In this document: positions 8,087 to 17,496 of the stretch, piece by piece
How the letters are laid out: the number at the start of each line of letters is the position of its first letter
Position numbering within the stretch: position 1 is the stretch's first letter
Origin: Cyanobacterium stanieri PCC 7202
Lineage (GTDB): Bacteria; Cyanobacteriota; Cyanobacteriia; Cyanobacteriales; Cyanobacteriaceae
DNA: 64,000 nucleotides
Direction: 5' to 3'
NCBI GenBank assembly: GCA_000317655.1
Contig: CP003940.1
Location: forward strand, 186,001 to 250,000
Notes under the pieces: model-generated
The model's database searches: none
Told to the model about the DNA's origin: nothing
Seen by the model: only the letters and a program-made list of their open reading frames with translations
Position numbers and translations under genes: made by a program

Positions 8087-9308
8087 GTGATTACCTTAAC
8101 TTACCAGTTCAGGCTAAAACTAAATAGACAACAAACTCAAGAAGTGGAACACATTTTGAGTGTCTGTAAGTCGGTTTATAATTACGCTTTAGCTGAACGT
8201 AAGCACTGGTATAACAGCCGTAAATCACTGGTTGATCGTTGTTCATTATTTGCTGAGTATATAATCCCCGCTAACGCACCATATCCTAATTACAATAACC
8301 AAGCAAAAACTTAACCATTGCCAAGAAAACTAACCCAGACTTAAAATCTGTTAATGCTCAAGTATTACAACAGACTCTGAAAACTTTAGACAAAGCTTTT
8401 TCTGATATGAAAGCTAAAGGTTTTGGTTTTCCCCGTTTTAAAAAGCACACTTTAAGTTTTGTTTTCCCTGCCATGCTAAAAAATTGTTTAGGGGAAGGCA
8501 AGGTTAAGTTACCACAATTAGGCTGGTTAAGAATTAAACAGTCAAGAGATTATCCTACCGGATTTGAGCCAAAACAAGCTCGTATTGTGAAAAAAGCAAC
8601 AGGTTATTATCTGATGATTGCTTTTCAATCTCAAGAATCTTGTCCTGATGCGCCTGTGGGAAAAGTTAGTTTAGGGATAGATGCAGGGATAGAATCATTT
8701 ATTGCTACAGATAGAGGAGAGTTAATCAAAGCCCCTAAGTTTTTGTTAAAAGCACAGAGTCAGCTTAAATTGCTACAAAGACGCTTAAAACATAAGATTA
8801 AAGGCTCTAATAATTGGTTAAAACTCCAAAACAAGATAGCAAAAATCCATGAAAAAGTAGCTAACACTCGCCGTGATTGCATTTTAAGTTAGCAAATTAC
8901 CTCTGTGATTTGACTGACAACATTTTTGTGGAGGATATAAATTTTGTTTCTTGGAGTCGAGGGATTGTGAGAAAGCAATCTTTGGACTCGGGTATAGGGC
9001 AGTTTATTAATGAAATATTGCCATATGTGTGCTGGAAACGAAGTAAGTTTTATCTGAAAGTTGACAAGAATGGTACATCCCAAGAATGTAGTAACTGTGG
9101 TACTCACACGGGCAAAAAGCATTTGAATCAGAGAGTACATAGTTGCCAGTATTGCGGTTATACCGCACCAAGAGATGTGGTTAGTGCAGAGGTAATTAGA
9201 AATAGAGGATTAATTGCGGTAGGACATACCGTGAGTCAAAATGCTTGTGGAGACGTACTGACGGGGTTTAGCCAAAGTAATTTGACTAAGCTAGTTAAGT
9301 GTCTGTGA
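8087..9308 (+). pseudogene. tnpB: tnpB (RNA-guided nuclease/OrfB family), broken by two frameshifts
   Basis: Three consecutive frames together make one TnpB. Frame 2 (GTG 8087 to stop 8314) gives the N terminus, frame 1 continues from about 8311 to 8892, and frame 3 from about 8877 to 9308. Each transition fits loss of one base (near 8311 and near 8878). RuvC-like residues remain: Asp in LGIDAGIESF, Glu in VEDINF, Asp in APRDVVSAEV, plus zinc Cys pairs CSNCG and CQYCG. Full-length protein cannot be made without recoding, so it is probably inactive. Confidence 0.88.
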
Positions 9309-9310
9309 AT

Positions 9311-9356
9311 CAAGAATCCCCCGACATAATCTTTGATTTGTCGGTGGGAGTGTCAA
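9311..9356 (+). repeat. Right-end hairpin of the first tnpB element
   Basis: Downstream of tnpB the sequence reads AATCCCCCGACA, a short loop, then TGTCGGTGGGAGTGTCAA: an imperfect stem with CCGACA pairing to TGTCGG. The same framework (TGAA-CAAGAATCCCC, hairpin, GGGGAGTGTCAA) flanks the second element. In this family such right ends also form the 3' part of the guide RNA. Confidence 0.65.
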
Positions 9357-9383
9357 TGTCAGTATCAGCTTAATCCTTGAAAG

Positions 9384-10115
9384 ATGAAAACTATTTTGAC
9401 GAATAAACTTGTTTTATTACCAACTATTACATTTATTGTTCTTTCTTTTATATTTTATCTATTCTATTGTCAACCTCGTTGGTTATTATCAATTCCAAAC
9501 TACTTTTTACCCGAAGTAATTTATTTTAAAGAAACTGATAAGCCAATTATTGCCCTCACCATTGATGATTCTCCTGACCCAAAAACAACCCCAAAAATAT
9601 TAGAAATACTAAAAAAATATCAAGTCCAAGCAACCTTTTTTGTCATTAGTAATAACATAGAAGGTAACGAAGAAATCATACAACAAATAGTTAATGATGG
9701 TCACGGATTAGCTAATCATCTAACCGAGGACTTTCCCAGTATCAAATTAACCGACGAAGAATTTGAAAAACAACTTTTGACGGCCCATGAAACCATCTCA
9801 GAATATTATCAACCCCGATGGTTGCGCCCTGCTTCGGGATGGTACAACAAAAATATGATTAACACCGCCCATCGCCATGGCTACCAAGTGGCATTGGGTT
9901 CAATTTTTCCCTTTGACACTAATATTCCTTCCTCTGGTTGGGTCATTCAAAACATTTTATTTAATGCTTCTTCTGGAGATATTATCATCCTCCATGATAC
10001 TGATGACTGGGGCATGAGGACAGTTTCTACCCTTGATATGGTTATTCCTAAATTACTACATCGGGGTTATCACATTACTACTTTATCGGAATTGGATGAA
10101 CTTTCAACAAAATAG
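9384..10115 (+). CDS. Membrane-anchored polysaccharide deacetylase (NodB-like, CE4)
   Basis: The 243-residue product has one N-terminal membrane segment (about 8-29) and an extracytoplasmic NodB domain. Motif 1 is ALTIDDSPDP (catalytic and metal Asp), motif 2 NHLTED, motif 3 RPASGWYN, followed by the late IIILHDTD motif. In motif 2 the usual H-(S/T)-x2-H is H-L-T-E-D: the second metal-binding His is Asp, which may change metal use or activity. Family members remove N- or O-acetyl groups from cell-wall or exopolysaccharides. It stands just after the first tnpB element. Confidence 0.87.
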   Translation: MKTILTNKLVLLPTITFIVLSFIFYLFYCQPRWLLSIPNYFLPEVIYFKETDKPIIALTIDDSPDPKTTPKILEILKKYQVQATFFVISNNIEGNEEIIQQIVNDGHGLANHLTEDFPSIKLTDEEFEKQLLTAHETISEYYQPRWLRPASGWYNKNMINTAHRHGYQVALGSIFPFDTNIPSSGWVIQNILFNASSGDIIILHDTDDWGMRTVSTLDMVIPKLLHRGYHITTLSELDELSTK

Positions 10116-10141
10116 TTACTTTAAACAACAAATTATCAAAT

Positions 10142-10185
10142 GGTGGGCAATGCCCACCCTACTAGAAAATTTTATCCCAAACTCA
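10142..10185. repeat. Palindrome GGTGGGC-AAT-GCCCACC plus CCCAAACTCAAG repeat
   Basis: The gap between the convergent deacetylase and antiporter genes holds the dispersed 17-nt palindrome (10142-10158) followed by a sequence similar to the inverted GTTATCCCGAACTC repeat near 17,470. The hairpin could serve as a terminator for either gene but lacks a clear T tract. Confidence 0.6.
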
Positions 10186-10196
10186 AGTATGAAATC

Positions 10197-11774
10197 CTAT
10201 TCGCCTTTTTGTTTGGCGATAATTTCTTGGACTACAGGAGATAAATTTTCGTTTAACTCCCCTGTCAAAATCAAATCGGCATAGGTATCTGCTTCCACAG
10301 AGATTAAATTATCCCTTAGCTTTTGCATGGATACATTTTTAAATTCAGGATTTAGGTTTTGTAAATCGGTAATTTTTTCTTGAATACTGTTTAACTGACC
10401 TTGAATCAAATTTTTTTCATAGTTATAAAAATCAGGTTCAATCTCGGGCATCGTACTAATGGGAATACCATTCATGTATTCCAAAACTTTGTTTAAGGCA
10501 GTTCTACGGGCAAGGAGTTCAGTATATTCTTGTTTAATGTTTTGATCTCCTACCAAATTAAGTTTTTGTAAAAATGTTTTGGTGGTTAATCCTTGTACTA
10601 AAAGGGTAAATAATACCACTCCAAAAACCGTGCCGATTACCTCCTGTCTATCCAATAAGATTACTGGTACACTGAGGGCTAGGGCAACGGATACAGAGCC
10701 TCGTAAACCGCCCCACCATAAAATAAGTTGTTCTCGCCAATTGATTTTATCAACGGTAATTAAGTTACTAATACTACATAGTAAAAATACCGCTACAAAA
10801 CGACTTCCTATAAGAGAAAGAATCGCCACTAAAATTAATTTCCAGCTATTTAATAATACGGGAAAATCGATCTGATCTCCAATTAACAAAAAGACGATAG
10901 AATTGACAAAAAATGCTAAAAATTCCCAAAACTCTGACACACTTAACCTCGTACGAGGGTTCATGCCGATTCTGGAGCCAAAGTTACCTAATATTAAACC
11001 CACAGTAACGACTCCAATTACCCCTGAACCCCCTAAACTTTCGGTGATAAGATAAGCACCATAGGCGGACACAAGGGTTAAGGATTGTTCTACTAGGGGT
11101 AAGTCAAACCGTTGGGTAAGGTAGGAGATACCAAAACCAATGACAAAACCAACCCCAATACCAACACCGACAAAGGTAAAGAATTGAACGATAGAATCGG
11201 TAATGGATATGCTTTCATTGCCAAGGGGGATACCTACCAATAAAGCAAAGGCAACCACGGCAACCCCATCATTAAACAAACTTTCCCCTTCCATAATGGT
11301 GGTGAGTTTTTTTCCTGTGCCTAATTCTCGGAAAAGGGCAATGACAGAAACGGGATCACTAGCGGATAAACTGGCACCCACTAATAGGGCTGTGCCCAGA
11401 GAGATGGTGGTGAAGTAACTGAGGGCGAAGGATACACTGGCGACGGAAATAATGACTCCCACAACGGCAAGGAGAATGATGGGGGTGAGATTATTTCTTA
11501 AGTCTTTCCAGCGAATATTCCAAGCGGCTTCAAAGAGTAATGGGGGTAAGAAGATTTCAAGAATTAATTCTGGGGAAAGGTTGACTAGCCGAATATCTAC
11601 GAGGGCTAAACCTAGTCCAACTATTACCAATAGTAGGGTATAGGGAATTTGTTTGAACCAGATAAACACTCGAGAGATGGTGGCTACTGCCAAGGAAACT
11701 GATAAGACTATCAGGAATTGTTCGAGGTTTTTTTCTATGGATATTTCTGCAAGGGTTAGTATATCTAAACTCAT
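10197..11774 (-). CDS. Na+/H+ antiporter, CPA1 (NhaP/NHE) family
   Basis: The 525-residue protein has about 12 hydrophobic segments in residues 1-400 and a soluble C-terminal tail of about 125 residues. Family ion-binding motifs are visible in LSASDPVSVIALF (DP pair) and GESLFNDGVAVV (ND pair). Such antiporters expel Na+ in exchange for H+ and support salt and alkaline-pH tolerance in cyanobacteria. Length and layout match NhaS/NhaP proteins, though which paralogue cannot be settled. Single gene, convergent with the deacetylase. Confidence 0.92.
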   Translation of the reverse strand: MSLDILTLAEISIEKNLEQFLIVLSVSLAVATISRVFIWFKQIPYTLLLVIVGLGLALVDIRLVNLSPELILEIFLPPLLFEAAWNIRWKDLRNNLTPIILLAVVGVIISVASVSFALSYFTTISLGTALLVGASLSASDPVSVIALFRELGTGKKLTTIMEGESLFNDGVAVVAFALLVGIPLGNESISITDSIVQFFTFVGVGIGVGFVIGFGISYLTQRFDLPLVEQSLTLVSAYGAYLITESLGGSGVIGVVTVGLILGNFGSRIGMNPRTRLSVSEFWEFLAFFVNSIVFLLIGDQIDFPVLLNSWKLILVAILSLIGSRFVAVFLLCSISNLITVDKINWREQLILWWGGLRGSVSVALALSVPVILLDRQEVIGTVFGVVLFTLLVQGLTTKTFLQKLNLVGDQNIKQEYTELLARRTALNKVLEYMNGIPISTMPEIEPDFYNYEKNLIQGQLNSIQEKITDLQNLNPEFKNVSMQKLRDNLISVEADTYADLILTGELNENLSPVVQEIIAKQKGE

Positions 11775-11901
11775 GGCAAATATTAATTTTTGTTCATTTT
11801 ATCAATACTTTTGGCAATTTCTACTATCTGCCTGGCTTTTAATGGCATAAAACATTGGATAAATATTTGGGTGTGTTGAGAAGATATGATGGTGGGCAAT
11901 G

Positions 11902-12831
11902 CTACTGATGGTTAAGATTGTCTTTTAACCATTGTTGAAATTCGGAGAGGGTGGGAAATTCACCTTTACGGGTAACAGAAAGACTACCGTTAATTAAACC
12001 CCAGGTTACGGCTTCTTCGAGGGAATAATTGTTAACCAAGGCGGTGGCTAAACCACCATTAAAGGCATCTCCTGCCCCTACGGTGTCCACAACTGTAACA
12101 GGGGGAGTGGATAACCAAAACTGCTCATGATGGGATGCACAATATACTCCGTCGGCACCCATGGTGATGATGACTGTTTGCACTCCTTTATCCAAAAACC
12201 ATTGCCCTGCTTTTTCTACTTGGGCTTGGGTTTGCACTTCAAAACCTACTAATTGACTGGCTTCGATCGCATTCGGGGTGATAATACTAATGTCTTGGTA
12301 AATATCATGGGGTAGGGTATGGGCAGGGGCAGGATCCAAAATCACAGGTACATGGTGCTTTTTGGCGAGGGTGATGGCTTCTAAGACTACGGGGAGGGGA
12401 ATCTCTAACTGTAATAGTAAGTAACGACAATGGGGCAGAAGATTCGTCAGATCTAATAGTTCTTTTGTACCTACCACTCCGTTAGCCCCAGAGATAATGA
12501 TAATTTGATTTTCTCCTGTTTCTTCCTCGACGGTAATCATGGCAGTGCCTGTGGGGTGTTGGACATCTTGACTGAATTTATCGATATTGACTCCTTGCTG
12601 ATGTAATTCTTCTAGGATGCGATCGCCCCAATTATCTTTCCCTACCCTCCCGATAAAAGCCGTAGGGGTACCCAAACGACTAAGGGCAATGGCTTGATTT
12701 GCCCCTTTACCACCGACGGAGATGGTGAAATTATTTCCTTTGAGGGTTTCTCCTGATTGGGGAAGATGGGAAACAGTTACGGTTAAATCGATGTTGACAC
12801 TACCAAAAACTACTATTTGAGAGGATTTCAT
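11902..12831 (-). CDS. rbsK: Ribokinase (PfkB-family sugar kinase)
   Basis: From ATG 12831 the product (309 residues) begins MKSSQIVVFGSVNIDLTVTV, the canonical ribokinase N terminus. It contains PfkB signature 1 (VGGKGANQAIALSRLG) and signature 2 (DTVGAGDAFNGGLA) with catalytic Asp. The frame stays open upstream to 12975, but those 48 residues come from a dispersed GGTTTTGATCCCCCC-type repeat and are not part of the family. Ribokinase makes ribose 5-phosphate; a broader sugar or nucleoside specificity is possible. No ribose transporter is adjacent. It is divergent from the CHAT gene. Confidence 0.9.
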   Translation of the reverse strand: MKSSQIVVFGSVNIDLTVTVSHLPQSGETLKGNNFTISVGGKGANQAIALSRLGTPTAFIGRVGKDNWGDRILEELHQQGVNIDKFSQDVQHPTGTAMITVEEETGENQIIIISGANGVVGTKELLDLTNLLPHCRYLLLQLEIPLPVVLEAITLAKKHHVPVILDPAPAHTLPHDIYQDISIITPNAIEASQLVGFEVQTQAQVEKAGQWFLDKGVQTVIITMGADGVYCASHHEQFWLSTPPVTVVDTVGAGDAFNGGLATALVNNYSLEEAVTWGLINGSLSVTRKGEFPTLSEFQQWLKDNLNHQ

Positions 12832-12899
12832 AAACTTTTTGTAAACATTTACACCGTGCCAAAATTTGAGTGTTAAAATTCTAGGCAACAATCTATTTA

Positions 12900-12960
12900 T
12901 ATCAGGTTTGGTAAAGCAGGGTTTTGATCCCCCCTGCCTTAATAAGGGGGAAATAAATCG
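12900..12960. repeat. Dispersed repeat with GGTTTTGATCCCCCCTxxC and TTAATAAGGGGGAAAT
   Basis: The rbsK-CHAT divergent gap includes a CCCCCCTGCCTTAATAAGGGGG element with a partly self-complementary core. A second copy lies between ndhD3 and ndhF3 (about 33250-33305), extended by AATTGAAA. It is intergenic in both places. Confidence 0.7.
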
Positions 12961-13022
12961 AAAACTATTTCCCATTCCCTGCCCCCAATAATTAATCTTA
13001 TTTTTCTTTGTAGGCTAAAACT

Positions 13023-16000
13023 ATGATGGTAAAAACATGGGGTTTGATGGTTTCTCTGTTGTCAGGATTGGTAATCTTCCATCCTCGTCTGGTTTATAGT
13101 CAAGAAATAATAATCGATCGCACCACAGACACTAATATTACGGTAGATGGTAACAATATCTTGATCAATGGTCAAACCCTGTCGGGGGATGGCAAAAATT
13201 TATTTCATAGCTTCCAAGAATTTGGCTTAACTAACGAGCAAATCGCCACCTTTCTCACCAACCCCAACATTCAAAATATCCTCACCCGCATTACGGGGGG
13301 TAATCCTTCGCAAATAAATGGTTTGTTGCAGGTAGTGGGGGGCAACTCTAACCTGTTTTTGATGAATCCTGCGGGGATTATTTTTGGGCAGGGGGCAAGT
13401 TTGAATGTACCTGCGGACTTTAGCGCTACCACCGCCACGGGTATCGGTTTTGGCAATGGGATTTTTAGTGCTGTGGGTGCCAATGAGTATCAAAATTTGT
13501 GGGGTAATCCCCATAGTTTTATTTTCAATCAAGATAACATCGGTAGTATTATCAATCAGGGAGATTTAACCCTTGGGGCCGGGCAAAATCTGAGCCTGAT
13601 GGGGGGCAATGTCATTAATGCAGGTGTCATAGAAACCGCAGGGGGCAGAATTAATATACAGGCGGTGGAAGGCACTTCGAGGATAAAAATAACCCCTGAA
13701 GGTAGTTTCTTGAGTTTAGAGCTTGATTTACCTACCGATGAGAGAGGAAATTTGTTAGGGTTCAGTCCCCAAGATTTGCCCTCTTTGCTCACAGGAAAAG
13801 ATGTGGATGGGGTGAGGGTAGATAATGGACAAGTGAGGGTAAATGAGAGTTTAATTCCCCAAGGGCAAGGAAGTGCGATCGCCTCGGGAACCATCTCCAC
13901 CAACAACAGTGAAGGTATGGGGGGAGATATAACCATCTTAGGAAAAAATGTAGGGGCGATCGCCTCTACCATAACCGCCGACGGACAAACAGGGGGCGGT
14001 AACATCAGAATAGGGGGAGATATGATGGGGCAAGGTACTATCCCCAACGCCTCCGTTACCTACATCAGCCCAGATTCAAACATCTCTGCCAATGCCACCA
14101 CCCAAGGAGATGGGGGTAAAATTATCATCTTTGCCCAAGAGTTCGCCCGTATCCATGGCAACCTCAGCGCCACAGGAGGCACCATGGCAGGGGATGGGGG
14201 ATTCATTGAAACCAGCGGTTTGAGAAGTTTTAGTATTACCTCAGTTCCCAATATTCGAGCTTTCAACGGACAAGGGGGAGAATGGTTAATAGATCCCTTT
14301 GATATTACCATCACTAACGATGCCGATTCCGACGTTTCAGGCATCAATCCTTTTAATCCCTTTGTCGCCGAGGATGATAATGCCGTTTTACCCGTCACAC
14401 TAATTCAAACTGCCTTGAGTGACGGCGATGTCACCATTTCCACAGGTATAGGAGGAAGTCAGACAGGGAATATCACTTGGAATGATGATGCCATTCTCTT
14501 TTATTCTCTTTCAGCAAGTAGAACCCTTACCCTCAACGCCGCAGGGAATATAAATTTTAATGGGGGAATTGAGCCATTTTCCGTATCAGAACCCTTGAGT
14601 TTAATCTTTAATAGCAACACCAACAATAACGGTATCGGCAACATTAATATTAATACTGGTTCATCCCTTGCCCTCAGCGGTGGTTCCATAACTTTGGACG
14701 GTGTCAATGTCACTAGCAAGATAGATTTATTTACCGATGGGGGAGACATTACCATCAAAGCTACCAAACAAATTAATACCCAAATCCTTGATACTTCAGG
14801 AAGTCAATTTGCAGGGGATATAAAACTAAGTGCAGGGGGCAATATCACCACCTTGGATGTGGTGGCAGATACTCCTTCTTTTCAAAGTAATGCAGGTAAT
14901 ATTTCCCTGAATTCTGGTAATGACATAAAGACGGGCAATATTAGCACTCAACAAACGGATGGATTGGGTAATTCTGGCACAATCACTCTTCAGGGATTTA
15001 GAAACATTCAAACAGGAGATATTTTATCCAGTACATTTGATGGCAATGCAGGAGGAATAACCATCAAAGCATCCCAAGGCACCATTTCCACCGCAACTAT
15101 CTTATCCTCTGGTTCCGAGAGTTCAGGTAATATCAACTTAAACGCCAATAATGCCGTTACCACCAGTTCCATCGCATCCAATGCCAGTGGCAATACGGGT
15201 AACATTAATATCAATAGTCAAAATAGTATTAACGTTGGTGATTTATCCTCCGTTTCCTTTGGGGGAGGGAAGGCAGGAAATATAACTCTCAATGCACCTG
15301 ATGGTATTGTGGTTGATGCCATTGATGCTAGTTCCTTTGATGGTGTTGCAGGAAATATCGCAGTTACCACAGGCTCTACCTTCAGAGTATTAGAAACCAC
15401 CAGCTTTGATCCTGATAGTAGTATTAGAACCGTTGGGGTAAGTGGTACTGGGGGAAATATTTCCATTAAATGGAGTAATCCAGTACCAGAAGATTTTAGT
15501 TTTGATGTGAATGTCGGTGCTTTAATTGCGGATTCAAGCAATGGCACAAGGGGAACTATTAATGCAGGATTGGCAAGGATTCCAGAAGTTGGCAACTCCC
15601 CTGAGATTATTACTGAACCTATCATTGTGGTAGGAATTGCAGGGGGTTCGATAGATGTTTCTTTTGATATTGAAATACCTGAACCTGAGCCTGAACCTGA
15701 GCCTGAACCGGAACCGGAACCTGAACCTGAGCCTGAGCCTGAACCCGAACCTGAACCTGAGCCTGAGCCTGAACCCGAACCCGAACCTGAGCCTGAACCG
15801 GAACCGGAACCCGAACCTGAGCCTGAACCCATACCTCTTGATCCTCGGGATGAGTTACTTTCCTTTGTATTACAATCCAATGATCCTGATCCGATTAATA
15901 ATCAAACTTCCTATAATCCAACCATCGGCGAAAACATACCCATTGATGGGCAAGAGAGTTTATTAATTCTCAGTATTGATCAAGCCAAGGATATATTAAG

Positions 16001-17255
16001 CACCATTGAAAATAGGACGGGGGTAAAAAGTGGATTTATTTATGTCAGTTTTACTCCTCCCAATTATCAACCCTCTAGTTTGGATGAGGATATGGCAAGA
16101 CGGGAAGCTCAAAAAACCAATGAGTTTGGCAGGGTGGTTGATGACATTCCCAATGTCTCTCCTGTGGTAGGACTAGATAGGGTAGAAGATACTCAATTGG
16201 ATATTTTAATTATTACCGCAGAGGGTGAGCCTTTACGGGTGGTGGTGCCTATAACTCGGGAGGAGGTTACTAATTCGGTTAATAATTTATGGTCAAATGT
16301 TGCTGATATTTTTAATTTGAGTGACGACTACAGGGCGGATGCTACCCAGATTTATCAATGGTTGATAGAGCCTTTGGAGGGGTTATTGGTTGAGCGAGAA
16401 ATTGAAAATTTAGTTTTCATGTTGCCCAATGAGATGCGTTTTTTGCCTTTAGCGGTTTTATATGATCAAAAAAGTGAGGAATATCTAGTCGAAAAGTATA
16501 GTCTTTCCCTTACTCCTAGTATTAATCTTAATGATAATGAATATAGTCCTGTAGGCGATCGCAGCTTATTAGCCATGGGTGCATCAACCTTTGAAGATCA
16601 ATCCATTACCCCCCTACCTGCGGCAGGAGTAGAATTACCAACCATCTCAAGGGTATGGCAGGGAGATGATAATCTCAGACAGGATTTATTTGCCAGTGAT
16701 AGCTTTACCCTCGATAATATTCGCCGAAATTTAAACGAAAACACCCATGGTATCGTCCACTTTGGCACCCATGGAGAATTTAACACCAGAGAAATCGATA
16801 GTAGTTTTATTCAACTCTATAATGATCGCCTCAACTTGAAGGAATTACGCAATTTAGGACTCAAAAATTTGGGAGTAGAATTATTAGTCCTCAGTGCCTG
16901 TAATACAGCCTTTGGCAATGAAATGGCGGAACTAGGATTCGCAGGTTTAGCAGTACAAGCAGGGGTAAAAACAGCCTTGGGTAGTGTATGGCAAGTGAGC
17001 GATACAGGTACCCTTGCCTTAATGACTAATTTTTATAGTCAATTAAGAAACCACACCATCAAAGCCGAAGCCTTACGTCAAGCACAATTGAGTTTACTAA
17101 AGGGAGAAACCAGAAAAAGTGATGATGGAGATACAATTATCACTCCCAATCTTGATATTTCCCTAATGGAATTACCCGAAATATCTCGTAAGTCTGAGGA
17201 CTTTTCCCATCCTTTTTATTGGGCACCTTTTACAATGATCGGTAGTCCTTGGTAA
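13023..17255 (+). CDS. Secreted TPS-domain/CHAT-protease fusion with Glu-Pro hinge
   Basis: This 1410-residue protein has a signal peptide (cleaved near VYSQ, residue 26), then a haemagglutination-activity/TPS domain (about 30-160, with [15 protein letters not shown]) that in other proteins directs export through a TpsB pore. Glycine/asparagine-rich beta-helix repeats fill about 160-870. A perfect Glu-Pro run spans 887-936. The C-terminal 340 residues are a CHAT (caspase-like) peptidase domain with the dyad His1250 (HFGTHGEF) and Cys1293 (LSACNTAFG). No TpsB pore gene is in the window. Cyanobacteria carry several such fusions; substrate and role are unknown. It is divergent from rbsK. Confidence 0.88.
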   Translation: MMVKTWGLMVSLLSGLVIFHPRLVYSQEIIIDRTTDTNITVDGNNILINGQTLSGDGKNLFHSFQEFGLTNEQIATFLTNPNIQNILTRITGGNPSQINGLLQVVGGNSNLFLMNPAGIIFGQGASLNVPADFSATTATGIGFGNGIFSAVGANEYQNLWGNPHSFIFNQDNIGSIINQGDLTLGAGQNLSLMGGNVINAGVIETAGGRINIQAVEGTSRIKITPEGSFLSLELDLPTDERGNLLGFSPQDLPSLLTGKDVDGVRVDNGQVRVNESLIPQGQGSAIASGTISTNNSEGMGGDITILGKNVGAIASTITADGQTGGGNIRIGGDMMGQGTIPNASVTYISPDSNISANATTQGDGGKIIIFAQEFARIHGNLSATGGTMAGDGGFIETSGLRSFSITSVPNIRAFNGQGGEWLIDPFDITITNDADSDVSGINPFNPFVAEDDNAVLPVTLIQTALSDGDVTISTGIGGSQTGNITWNDDAILFYSLSASRTLTLNAAGNINFNGGIEPFSVSEPLSLIFNSNTNNNGIGNININTGSSLALSGGSITLDGVNVTSKIDLFTDGGDITIKATKQINTQILDTSGSQFAGDIKLSAGGNITTLDVVADTPSFQSNAGNISLNSGNDIKTGNISTQQTDGLGNSGTITLQGFRNIQTGDILSSTFDGNAGGITIKASQGTISTATILSSGSESSGNINLNANNAVTTSSIASNASGNTGNININSQNSINVGDLSSVSFGGGKAGNITLNAPDGIVVDAIDASSFDGVAGNIAVTTGSTFRVLETTSFDPDSSIRTVGVSGTGGNISIKWSNPVPEDFSFDVNVGALIADSSNGTRGTINAGLARIPEVGNSPEIITEPIIVVGIAGGSIDVSFDIEIPEPEPEPEPEPEPEPEPEPEPEPEPEPEPEPEPEPEPEPEPEPEPEPEPEPIPLDPRDELLSFVLQSNDPDPINNQTSYNPTIGENIPIDGQESLLILSIDQAKDILSTIENRTGVKSGFIYVSFTPPNYQPSSLDEDMARREAQKTNEFGRVVDDIPNVSPVVGLDRVEDTQLDILIITAEGEPLRVVVPITREEVTNSVNNLWSNVADIFNLSDDYRADATQIYQWLIEPLEGLLVEREIENLVFMLPNEMRFLPLAVLYDQKSEEYLVEKYSLSLTPSINLNDNEYSPVGDRSLLAMGASTFEDQSITPLPAAGVELPTISRVWQGDDNLRQDLFASDSFTLDNIRRNLNENTHGIVHFGTHGEFNTREIDSSFIQLYNDRLNLKELRNLGLKNLGVELLVLSACNTAFGNEMAELGFAGLAVQAGVKTALGSVWQVSDTGTLALMTNFYSQLRNHTIKAEALRQAQLSLLKGETRKSDDGDTIITPNLDISLMELPEISRKSEDFSHPFYWAPFTMIGSPW
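15681..15830 (+). repeat. Hexanucleotide tandem repeat encoding 25 Glu-Pro dipeptides
   Basis: Twenty-five GAR-CCN units alternate among GAACCT, GAGCCT, GAACCG and GAACCC. The six-base unit keeps the reading frame after slippage, so the hinge length can change without inactivating the CHAT protein. The opposite strand is open as Ser-Gly, a shadow frame only. Confidence 0.95.
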
Positions 17256-17293
17256 ATTATATGGGTTTACGGCGTTTTTCAAATTGCTAAATA

Positions 17294-17396
17294 ATATCAA
17301 GTTCTGATAAATTCTTACAATGGGAAGTCCCCCAAAATTGGGGGATTTAGGGGGCAAAACCGCTTTTTTCCACAACTGATTACTCGGACATGATGT
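17294..17396. repeat. MITE-like element, copy A
   Basis: About 103 bp beginning ATATCAAGTTC and ending in a degraded complement CGGACATGATGT. Internally it has AGTCCCCCAAAATTGGGGGA followed by TTTAGGGGGCAAAAC. It aligns along its length with the reverse complement of the copy at 30124-30227. It lies between the CHAT and GGDEF-EAL genes and codes for nothing evident. Confidence 0.7.
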
Positions 17397-17496
17397 AACA
17401 CCTAGAAATGGTGAAAAATATTCACTTCACTATTGCCCATTGCCTATTCCCTATTGCCTGCCGACCCTAGAAAATGTTATCCCGAACTCAGGTTAA

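Larger units (their letters stand above)
7791..9356 (+). mobile_element. IS200/IS605-superfamily element with tnpB only (IS1341-like), decayed
   Basis: Boundaries are proposed from structures shared with the second element at 56.6-58 kb. The left end has a hairpin (CTCCCGTTGA at 7793-7802 with TCAACGGGAG at 7833-7842) followed by ACCGAGCGACAGCGAGT (7865-7881); the second element has the same motif with two differences. The right end is GAATCCCC, a hairpin, then GGGAGTGTCAA, ending near 9356, again shared. Inside are a divergent ribbon-helix-helix gene and a frameshifted tnpB. No tnpA is present. The exact terminal bases are inferred. Confidence 0.7.

Noticed and set aside
8300-8320. Programmed -1 frameshift as explanation of the first tnpB break
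   Set aside because: The A5 run does not form a canonical slippery heptamer in frame and a second frameshift near 8878 follows, so decay is simpler.
12832-12975. 48-residue N-terminal extension of ribokinase
   Set aside because: It is encoded by a dispersed repeat; ribokinases start at MKSSQIVVFG.
15218-15880. A 220-codon minus-strand frame rich in Ser-Gly repeats
   Set aside because: It is the complement of the Glu-Pro hexamer repeat of the CHAT gene and has no other coding feature.
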